Positions 7,035 through 11,234 of a stretch of DNA of 11,234 bases are shown here, in pieces. The notes below the pieces were generated by a model. It ran no database searches. It was not told where the DNA came from and saw only the letters and a program-made list of their open reading frames with translations. The stretch lies in contig CAZGNA010000088.1 of assembly GCA_964526945.1 (NCBI GenBank), positions 1 to 11,234 of the forward strand. Direction: 5' to 3'. Position 1 is the stretch's first letter. Each line of letters begins with the position of its first letter. Position numbers and translations under genes: made by a program. The DNA is from Fervidifonticultor sp964526945. GTDB lineage: Bacteria; Sysuimicrobiota; Sysuimicrobiia; Sysuimicrobiales; Humicultoraceae.

Positions 7035-7463
7035 TTACGCCCGCGCCATCTCCACGGGGACCTTGCGGGGCATGAGCGCCTGGGACACGGGGACCGTGAT
7101 CTCCAGGATCCCATCCTGCCACCGGGCCCGCACGCGATCAGCCTCCAGGCCCTCGGGCAGCGTGATGGTGCGCTCAAAGGTCCCGTAGGAGATCTCCCCA
7201 AAGAGCCGGTCGTCCGCGGGCACCTGCGGAGCCTTCCGCTCGCCCTTGATGGTCAGCGTCTGCCCCGCGACGTCGACGGTCTTCGGGTCGACCCCCGCAA
7301 GCTCGGCCCGAACCACGAAGTGGCCGTCCTTGTAGTAGGCCTCGCAGTTGGGCACGAAGCCCGTCGGAGCCGCGAACGCACTCCCAAACGCCCGATCGAA
7401 CAGGTTGATCAGGTCGCGCTGGAGCGCGTACAGCTCCTGGAAGGGCGTCCACCTCGCCAGCAT
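7035..7463 (-). CDS. Hsp20/alpha-crystallin family small heat-shock protein
   Basis: 142-residue small heat-shock protein, an ATP-independent cytoplasmic chaperone that holds unfolding proteins in large oligomers. A short N-terminal arm (MLARWTPFQELYALQRDLINLFDRAF) leads into the alpha-crystallin domain at about residues 40-130. Its marks are EAYYKDGHFVVRAELAGVDP, VDVAGQTLTIKGER, FGEISYGTFERTITLPEGL and the closing A/V-x-x-x-G-I-L motif DGILEITVP. VPVE near the end may be the I/V-x-I/V anchor. The start is fixed by an excellent AAGGAGGTGA five bases upstream; the frame is open further upstream but that part is non-homologous. A sigma-70-type promoter and a palindrome over its -35 box lie about 100-150 bases upstream, giving a leader of roughly 95 bases. 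It converges on the fused spermidine synthase gene and diverges from the ACT protein. Confidence 0.95.
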   Translation of the reverse strand: MLARWTPFQELYALQRDLINLFDRAFGSAFAAPTGFVPNCEAYYKDGHFVVRAELAGVDPKTVDVAGQTLTIKGERKAPQVPADDRLFGEISYGTFERTITLPEGLEADRVRARWQDGILEITVPVSQALMPRKVPVEMARA

Positions 7464-7565
7464 CGTCGTCACCTCCTTCCATCTCGGGTGTGCTCCCGCG
7501 GGCTCTGCCGGCGCCCGGTGAGGCTCGCCGGGGAGCCGCGGACGTCTACCGCTTTCCACACATAG

Positions 7566-7594
7566 GACATACGCAGGCGCTGCGGGTTTGTCAA
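7566..7594 (-). promoter_or_regulatory. Sigma-70-type promoter of hsp20
   Basis: On the minus strand a perfect TTGACA (7594 to 7589) is followed after exactly 17 bases by TATGTC (7571 to 7566), a moderate -10. Transcription would start near 7559, leaving a ~95-base untranslated leader before the hsp20 ATG at 7463. The -35 box lies inside a perfect palindrome. Confidence 0.6.
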
Positions 7595-7610
7595 GGGGTT
7601 TCCCTTGACA
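7589..7610. promoter_or_regulatory. Perfect inverted repeat overlapping the hsp20 -35 box (candidate operator)
   Basis: TGTCAAGGG (7589-7597) and CCCTTGACA (7602-7610) are perfect nine-base inverted arms separated by GTTT. Each arm contains TTGACA, one on each strand, so the site is both an operator-like dyad and a pair of back-to-back -35 boxes. It is not the HrcA CIRCE site, and it does not match the HspR HAIR consensus (CTTGAGT-N7-ACTCAAG) as I know it. The plus-strand -35 has no good -10 partner. Confidence 0.6.
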
Positions 7611-7657
7611 GATGGACCGCCCCGGCGCGCGCACTTCCGGCCCGGGAGCGGCGGCGA

Positions 7658-7673
7658 TCGAACGTCTGTTCGA
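7658..7673. promoter_or_regulatory. LexA (SOS) box-like palindrome
   Basis: TCGAACGTCTGTTCGA has perfect six-base arms, TCGAAC and GTTCGA, four bases apart. This is the form of mycobacterial LexA boxes and agrees with the Bacillus consensus CGAACRNRYGTTCG except at one central base. It lies mid-way between hsp20 (195 bases to its start) and the ACT gene (173 bases to its start). No DNA-repair gene is adjacent, so the target is unclear and the site could be fortuitous. Confidence 0.45.
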
Positions 7674-7806
7674 AAACCTGCCCTCGTCGCCACCAGACGG
7701 GGGCCACCGGGATCGACCGGGACCGGACCGGAAGGCATGCCGGCGATGGACGCCCGTTCCGGTGCGGCAGGCCAAGGAACTTTGCGCCACGAGCGCTAAC
7801 ATCATC

Positions 7807-7821
7807 TGTGCACCGTGCACA
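7807..7821. promoter_or_regulatory. Palindromic operator-like site upstream of ACT-domain gene
   Basis: TGTGCACCGTGCACA is a perfect dyad (seven-base arms TGTGCAC and GTGCACA around one C). It lies 12 bases upstream of the AGGAGG ribosome-binding site of the ACT-domain gene and four bases after a possible -10, TAACAT (7797-7802). A repressor bound here would block transcription start. I cannot assign a known regulator. Confidence 0.5.
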
Positions 7822-7846
7822 CATCACGCAGACAGGAGGCCAGGCG

Positions 7847-8254
7847 ATGGACACGATTCGTGTGGCCGAATACTACTACGTGACGGTCGCCGATCGACCC
7901 GGCGAGGGCGCGCGCGTGGTGCAGACGCTGAAGGATGCGGGCGTCAACCTCGTGGCGCTGCACGCGTTCCCCGAGGGCCGTCGGGCCCAGATCGACTTCT
8001 TCCCCACCAATGCCACCGCGCTCAAGGCTGCGGCGCGCAAGGCCGGCTGGAAGCTCGTCGGGCCACGACGGGCGTTCGTGATCGAAGGCGAAGACCGCGT
8101 CGGCGCGCTGGTCGACACGTTCACGAAGCTGGCCGACGCCAAGATCAACATCACCGCCACCGACGCGATCGCCACCGGCGGTCGGTACGCCGCCATCGTC
8201 TGGGTGAAGGCGCGCGACGTGAACAAGGCCAAGAAGGTGCTCGGCGCGGCCTGA
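7847..8254 (+). CDS. Double ACT-domain protein, probable amino-acid-binding regulator
   Basis: 135-residue protein composed of two ACT folds. The first (about residues 6-70) begins AEYYYVTVADRPGEGARVVQTLKDAGVNLVALHAF; the second (about 74-133) contains RAFVIEGEDRVGALVDTFTKLADAKINITATDAIAT and ends in a YAAIVWVKARDVNKAKKVLG strand-helix. The DRPGEGARV and GEDRVGALV turns with following helices are where ACT domains bind amino acids at dimer interfaces. No catalytic domain is fused, so it probably senses a ligand or binds a partner. The ATG has AGGAGG seven bases upstream. It appears monocistronic: a GC-rich hairpin and the assembly gap follow. The specific ligand and role are unknown. Confidence 0.85.
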   Translation: MDTIRVAEYYYVTVADRPGEGARVVQTLKDAGVNLVALHAFPEGRRAQIDFFPTNATALKAAARKAGWKLVGPRRAFVIEGEDRVGALVDTFTKLADAKINITATDAIATGGRYAAIVWVKARDVNKAKKVLGAA

Positions 8255-8255
8255 G

Positions 8256-8308
8256 CCCCCGGCGCGGGTCTGTCTCCGCGCCACCCCCATCGCCGGAGGT
8301 GTCGGGGG
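8256..8308 (+). terminator. GC-rich hairpin after ACT-domain gene (possible terminator)
   Basis: GGCGCGG (8261-8267) pairs with CCGCGCC (8276-8282) around an eight-base loop, just after the ACT gene stop. CCCCCG (8256-8261) can alternatively pair with CGGGGG (8303-8308). The sequence then enters the N gap, so a T-run cannot be judged. Confidence 0.35.
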
Positions 8309-8309
8309 G

Positions 8310-8391
8310 NNNNNNNNNNNNNNNNNNNNNNNNNNNNNNNNNNNNNNNNNNNNNNNNNNNNNNNNNNNNNNNNNNNNNNNNNNNNNNNNNN
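8310..8391. other. Assembly gap (82 N)
   Basis: A run of 82 unresolved bases joins two contigs. The true gap length may differ. It hides the region between the ACT gene and the crotonase gene, including the crotonase ribosome-binding site and possibly its first codons. Confidence 0.99.
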
Positions 8392-8398
8392 TCGGCTC

Positions 8399-9166
8399 GT
8401 GACCATCGCCGTCGACGTCACCGGCCCGACCGCCTGGATCACCGTGGCGCGCCCCGAGGCGCGCAACGCCATGACCTTCGCCATGTACGATGCGTTCCTG
8501 GCCGCCGTCGACGCGCTGGACGCCCGTGCCGAGGTGCGCGCCGTGGTCATCCGCGGGGCCGGCGGCACGTTCGTGGCGGGGACGGACATCGCCGAGTTCC
8601 GCACCCTGCAGACCGAGGCCGACGCGCTGGCCTACGAGCGGCGGATCGACGCCGTGGCGGGACGGGTCGAGCGGATGCGCAAGGTCACCATCGCCATGAT
8701 CGAGGGCTTCGCCACCGGCGGCGGGCTCACGCTGGCCCTGGCCTGTGACCTGCGTTACGCGGCGTCCACCGCCCGCCTGGGCGTCCCCATCGCGCGCACG
8801 CTGGGCAACTGCCTGTCGATGGCCAACTACGCGCGCCTGGTCGACACCGTGGGGCCCACCCGCGCCAAAGACCTGCTCCTGACCGCACGGCTGCTGTCGG
8901 CGGAGGAAGCGCGTGCTGCCGGCCTGGTGACCGACGTCGTCGCGCCCGAGGCCTTAGAAGCCCACGTCCGACAGGTGGCGGAGGCCGTCGGCAGCCACGC
9001 GCCGCTGACCCTGGAGGTCTCCAAGGAGGCGATCCGCCGGATCCTCGCGCGCCGGCGTGAGGTCGAGGGCGACGATCTGATCCTGCGCTGCTACCTGAGC
9101 GCAGACTTCCGCGAGGGGGTGCGCGCCTTCTTGGAGAAGCGCCCGCCAGCGTGGGAGGGACGCTAG
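8399..9166 (+). CDS. Enoyl-CoA hydratase/isomerase (crotonase) family protein lacking both canonical catalytic glutamates
   Basis: At least 255 residues of a crotonase-fold acyl-CoA enzyme. Motifs: RPEARNAMTFAMYDAF (18-33), the first oxyanion-hole loop FVAGTDIAEF (58-67, A60), the second EGFATGGGLTLALACDLRYA (102-121, G108), and LGVPIARTLGNCLSMANYARL (127-147). Where rat mitochondrial hydratase has Glu144 and Glu164, this protein has Thr111 and Ile131, so classical syn-hydration is unlikely. The conserved PIARTLGNCLSMAN block suggests a distinct crotonase subfamily. The first visible start is GTG 8399, only eight bases from the N gap; codons before it are open, so the true start may be hidden. 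The normal C-terminal helices (FREGVRAFLEKRPPAW) are complete, and it ends in TAG. Substrate is unknown; a CoA thioester is inferred from the fold. Confidence 0.85.
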   Translation: MTIAVDVTGPTAWITVARPEARNAMTFAMYDAFLAAVDALDARAEVRAVVIRGAGGTFVAGTDIAEFRTLQTEADALAYERRIDAVAGRVERMRKVTIAMIEGFATGGGLTLALACDLRYAASTARLGVPIARTLGNCLSMANYARLVDTVGPTRAKDLLLTARLLSAEEARAAGLVTDVVAPEALEAHVRQVAEAVGSHAPLTLEVSKEAIRRILARRREVEGDDLILRCYLSADFREGVRAFLEKRPPAWEGR

Positions 9167-9193
9167 CCGCGCCGGTCTGAGATCTCCCGGGGC

Positions 9194-9964
9194 CTAGCGA
9201 TCACTCGCAGCAGGACCCGCGACGGCACCGCCCCCTCGTCTCGCCAGGACGCTCCACAGGAGCCCTGTCACCACCGGGGCCACCAGAGCCGCTGCACCCG
9301 CGAGGGGCGCGTACGGGCCCGCCAGGCCGACGCCCGCTCGGAGCGCGAACGTGCCGCGCGGCCACGCCATCAGGACCAGACCACCCGCCGTCGCGGCCGC
9401 GGTCGCCGGCAGGACGAAGGGCGCGTGCCGGGCGAGCAGGACACAGGTCACCACCAACGCTGCGTAGGCGGCCACGCCGCTGCCCGCGGGCAGCGACGGG
9501 CCCGTGAGCGTCGGGATCCCCTCCACGCCCCGCTGGGCCAGCAGGTGCACCACGCACAGCCCAGGGTTGACGACCAGGCTGAGCACGAGCAGGAGGAACC
9601 CCATGCCGAGCCCCAGGGCCAGCCCGCCCAGCTCAGCCCAGTCCGCCCTCCTGAGGGTTGTGCTCACGACCAGACAGAGCGGGAACAGGGCGCTGACCAC
9701 CAGTCCCGCCCTACAGGCCCGATCCACGGTTCCTGCTGGCTCCCGGACCCTGAGGATCGTCCAGGCGAGCACGACCGCCCAGACGACGGGCCAGGCACGC
9801 CGGTCCGCGATCACCCCGGGGCGGCCGGAGAAGCCCATGACCAAATCCAGCTCCACGCTCAGGACCAGGGCGGCCAGGAGGCTCAGGGCTGCCGCAAACA
9901 CGTACGCTAGAATCCGCGTGGCCACGGTCCGCGCTCCGCTCAGTCGGTGCACGCCGGACGACAT
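9194..9964 (-). CDS. Hypothetical polytopic membrane protein
   Basis: 256 residues, not recognised as a named family. About seven hydrophobic segments are visible: near 16-43 (ILAYVFAAALSLLAALVLSV), 58-72 (WPVVWAVVLAWTILRV), 86-104, 112-140 (LGLGMGFLLLVLSLVVNPG), 160-178, 182-200 and 215-246. The short loops carry Arg/Asp, and no enzymatic motif is seen. The start at ATG 9964 (MSSGVHRLSG) is chosen for its GGGGAG five bases upstream and because the first membrane segment follows. The frame stays open to an ATG at 10117 that overlaps the HEPN stop (TGATG), but that extension is glycine/arginine-rich and unlike the rest. It converges on the crotonase gene with 27 bases between stops. Its function cannot be told from the sequence. 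Confidence 0.6.
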   Translation of the reverse strand: MSSGVHRLSGARTVATRILAYVFAAALSLLAALVLSVELDLVMGFSGRPGVIADRRAWPVVWAVVLAWTILRVREPAGTVDRACRAGLVVSALFPLCLVVSTTLRRADWAELGGLALGLGMGFLLLVLSLVVNPGLCVVHLLAQRGVEGIPTLTGPSLPAGSGVAAYAALVVTCVLLARHAPFVLPATAAATAGGLVLMAWPRGTFALRAGVGLAGPYAPLAGAAALVAPVVTGLLWSVLARRGGGAVAGPAASDR

Positions 9965-9990
9965 CTTGGCTCCCCGTCGAAGGTTTCGAA

Positions 9991-10116
9991 TCACGGGACC
10001 CCAATTCCTCGACTGATCTGGCGCAGGTCCGCCTCGAGTTGACCTGCCTGGCTTTCCTCCACCGTGACCGAGAAGTCCACCCAGTGCGCAACTCTGAGCT
10101 CCGTACCAGGGCTCCA
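9991..10116 (-). pseudogene. Short start-less reading frame after HEPN, possible 3' gene remnant
   Basis: Directly after the HEPN stop, and in the same frame, 41 codons are open: WSPGTELRVAHWVDFSV, TVEESQAGQLEADLRQ, ISRGIGVP, then TGA. The pattern is a beta strand followed by an amphipathic helix and looks protein-like. It has no start codon of its own. It vaguely resembles the extreme C-terminus of DUF499-type ATPases found in defence islands, but this is recalled resemblance, not an alignment. It may be the tail of a larger deleted gene, or chance. Confidence 0.25.
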
Positions 10117-10539
10117 TCAGCTCGTCCTCCGTCGCAGCACCTCGCGCGGCAGCATCCGGCGGATCTCCCTCCGAATGCGCCGAGCGACCGCCATCGCTCG
10201 CTTCGCCTCGGACAAGGAGATCTCGCCCGCCCCCTGGTAACGGACCGCGGCCGCATACTCGGTGAGTCGCCGCTGCTACTCGACAGTCAGGTGCGGTCGC
10301 AGAGATACCGGCAACAGCGCGATCAACCTCTCAATGTCGTGTGTCTTCGGGAAATCAGTGCCTTGGAAGGTCAGAAGAGCTTTGGTGTACTTCTCCGCGC
10401 ACTGCTGGGCGTGGAAGCAGACCACATCCGTCGGCCGTCGTGCGCGGGGTTCCAGCAGATACGTGGCAGCGCGGAGGTCGCTCTCCGCCTTCGTGACCCA
10501 TTCGTGCGCGACGGTTATCGCCCCACTACGATCGGGCAT
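10117..10539 (-). pseudogene. HEPN-domain gene interrupted by an in-frame amber codon
   Basis: The minus strand encodes a PF05168-type HEPN protein of about 140 residues. Its first part is MPDRSGAITVAHEWVTKAES, DLRAATYLLE, DVVCFHAQQCAEKYTKALL and FPKTHDIERLIALLP. TAG stops the frame after 87 codons (10278-10276), but the same frame then continues without shift as QRRLTEYAAAVRYQG, EISLSEAKRAMAVARRI and RREIRRMLPREVLRRRTS to TGA at 10117. This is exactly the expected C-terminal half, so one base change (CAG or GAG to TAG) explains the break. HEPN proteins pair with MNT nucleotidyltransferases as toxin-antitoxin or defence modules. The start ATG lies inside the 3' end of the MNT remnant, overlapping it by 14 bases, the usual arrangement for the pair. 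A GGAAGGA sits ten bases upstream. The 87-residue piece alone lacks the last helices and is probably inactive. Confidence 0.8.
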
Positions 10540-10669
10540 ACAGGACCCGTCCTTCCAGGGCGGCAGGGCGTGCAATCGTCCCGGGGACTTCCTTTCTCTA
10601 CGCGAAGTCCTCAGGCGTCGTAACCACAATGTCCTTTGGGATGTGTAGATATCCTACAGGCCCAGCGTG
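10526..10669 (-). pseudogene. MNT-type nucleotidyltransferase, 3' remnant with in-frame stops
   Basis: In a frame different from HEPN, the minus strand reads GYLHIPKDIVVTTPEDFA, then TAG (10600-10598), then RKEVPGTIARPAALEGRVLY and ARS to a stop at 10528-10526. This is the characteristic C-terminus of minimal nucleotidyltransferases (PKDIVV.TPE.....VPGTI...AL.EGRVLY.R). In-frame TGA (10672-10670) and TAG break it. The catalytic GS...D.D core expected about 40-60 residues upstream is not recognisable between 10670 and 10815 in any one frame, so the 5' part is deleted or heavily decayed. Its final codons overlap the start of the HEPN gene by 14 bases. Together they are a decayed MNT-HEPN module. 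Confidence 0.65.
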
Positions 10670-10815
10670 TCAAGGGTGCCCATTTGGGTCACAGGCACCA
10701 CGTAGGGATAGCGGCAGGTCACGTGACCTCGTACGGTCATCAATGGACGTCCTGGCGCGGACCGACACGTTGCCTGCAGAGAACAGCGGTCTGGCGGAAA
10801 GTCGACATCGTGTCC
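10670..10815. other. Non-coding or decayed stretch between MNT remnant and ssrA
   Basis: No credible gene is visible. It should hold the lost 5' part of the MNT gene and the downstream flank of ssrA. It contains a 14-bp perfect palindrome at 10716-10729 (AGGTCACGTGACCT). No clear rho-independent terminator for ssrA is seen. Confidence 0.5.
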
Positions 10816-11164
10816 TGGTGGAGGCGGCGGGAATCGAACCCGCGTCCTGAGTGGATGAGGGCCAGGCGTCTACGAGCGTAGTCTGCGTTCTGGCTCTCGC
10901 GGTCGCCGGCTCCCGCAGACCGGATCCGCCGACCGCCAGCCCGTTGTGATTCCCGCCACGCGCCCCGGGCCAGGACCCGTGCCGGTAGCCGGCTGGTGGC
11001 GCCTCACCCGGGCCGCCGGCGGTCCCGGGGAGACGTCGTCGCTACTTAAGCGGCGAGAGCGTACTGATGGTTGGCGTTTATCGCCATGCCAGTTGATTAA
11101 CGAGGACCTGGCACCTCGGCTCGCAGCCTCGCTTCTTCCCACCCAGTCGAGACCGTTCGCCCCC
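10816..11164 (-). ncRNA. ssrA: tmRNA (transfer-messenger RNA)
   Basis: 349-base tmRNA, which rescues stalled ribosomes by adding a degradation tag in trans-translation with SmpB. The 5' end (11164 downward) reads GGGGGCGAACGGTCTCGACT; its GGGGGCG pairs with CGCCTCC at the 3' end (one G-T pair), followed by discriminator A and an encoded CCA. The T-arm GCGGGTTCGATTCCCGC and the conserved TAGACGC upstream of it are present. The tag reading frame lies at 11084-11046: AINANHQYALAA followed by TAA, ending in the usual YALAA degron. The exact resume codon (GCG 11084, or GGC six bases earlier) is not certain. Pseudoknot-like GC-rich stems fill 10900-11040. The MNT-HEPN remnants lie immediately beyond its 3' end. 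Confidence 0.97.
11046..11084 (-). other. tmRNA proteolysis-tag reading frame
   Basis: Codons GCG ATA AAC GCC AAC CAT CAG TAC GCT CTC GCC GCT TAA encode AINANHQYALAA. The C-terminal ALAA is the ClpXP-type recognition end. Placing the resume codon at GCG is a judgement; GGC six bases upstream would add Gly-Met. Confidence 0.75.
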
Positions 11165-11189
11165 AGCGTCGGTCCTGCGACCATCTTCA

Positions 11190-11198
11190 AGTATACCA
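11190..11198 (-). promoter_or_regulatory. Extended -10 promoter of ssrA
   Basis: The minus strand reads TGGTATACT (TGN-extended -10) about 26 bases upstream of the mature tmRNA 5' end. Transcription would begin near 11183, leaving a ~19-base leader for RNase P removal. No good -35 box lies at 16-18 bases. The ten bases GTGGTATACT are identical to those in the pyk promoter. Confidence 0.65.
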
Positions 11199-11234
11199 CA
11201 GGGGAGCTTCGTCACCTGCGCCCCACGGAAGTCT

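Noticed and set aside
7589..7610. HrcA CIRCE element at hsp20
   Set aside because: The dyad does not contain TTAGCACTC/GAGTGCTAA and has a four-base rather than nine-base spacer.
7605..7799. Small plus-strand ORF beside the LexA-like box as an SOS micropeptide gene
   Set aside because: No ribosome-binding site, composition typical of random high-GC frames, and it overlaps the other open frames here without any recognisable feature.
10276..10278. Amber codon in HEPN as a translated (recoded) codon
   Set aside because: TAG terminates several normal genes in the window, and the neighbouring MNT fragment also carries TGA and TAG; mutation or base error is simpler.
10646..10673. Minus-strand TTGACA-N16-TATCTA as a promoter for HEPN
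   Set aside because: It lies inside the coding remnant of the MNT gene, the -10 is weak, and an intact operon would be transcribed from upstream of MNT. Probably coincidental, though it could drive the HEPN fragment.
10629..10881. Plus-strand short ORFs ending in VEAAGIEPAS and WRRRESNPRP
   Set aside because: These peptides are the well-known spurious translation of the reverse complement of a tRNA-like T-arm/acceptor; here it is the tmRNA 3' end.
10870..11199. 109-codon minus-strand ORF
   Set aside because: It lies wholly over the tmRNA gene and its promoter; not a protein gene.

Overview
The window is high-GC bacterial DNA from a draft or metagenome assembly; an 82-base run of N at 8310-8391 marks a scaffold gap. 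Gene starts carry clear Shine-Dalgarno sites, and LLM/F420-type, crotonase, Hsp20 and MNT-HEPN genes sit together, as in many uncultured, often thermophilic or soil lineages of the Armatimonadota, Chloroflexota or CSP1-3 kind. The sequence alone cannot fix the phylum. A Gram-positive/actinobacterial-type LexA-box palindrome fits the Terrabacteria side, but weakly.

Layout. (1) 1-890, minus: a secreted protein with a signal peptide, a copper-amine-oxidase-N-like (stalk) domain and an AMIN domain; at its 3' end the frame is lost and half a PKD domain continues in another frame off the window edge. (2) 1029-2039, plus: an LLM-class, probably F420-dependent oxidoreductase. (3) 2080-5253, minus: a probable two-gene operon, pyruvate kinase then an M3 zinc oligoendopeptidase, read from an extended -10 promoter with a tandem 17-bp repeat upstream. 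(4) 5381-6904, plus: a membrane protein fused to a spermidine-synthase-like methyltransferase-fold domain. (5) 6941-7009: two GC-rich hairpins between convergent genes. (6) 7035-7463, minus: Hsp20, divergent from (7) 7847-8254, plus: a double ACT-domain protein. The 383-bp space between them holds three separate perfect palindromes. (8) 8399-9166, plus: a crotonase-fold protein lacking both classical catalytic glutamates. (9) 9194-9964, minus: an unknown polytopic membrane protein. (10) about 9990-10669, minus: a decayed accessory patch made of the 3' end of an MNT nucleotidyltransferase, a HEPN gene cut by an in-frame amber codon, and a short unidentified tail fragment. (11) 10816-11164, minus: tmRNA (ssrA) with its promoter.

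Most of the window is ordinary chromosome. The two parts worth a second look are the palindrome-rich hsp20/ACT divergent region and the broken MNT-HEPN patch just downstream of the ssrA 3' end. That position is a known integration hotspot, so the patch may be the worn remnant of an integrated or toxin-antitoxin/defence cassette. I found no intact novel multi-gene system.
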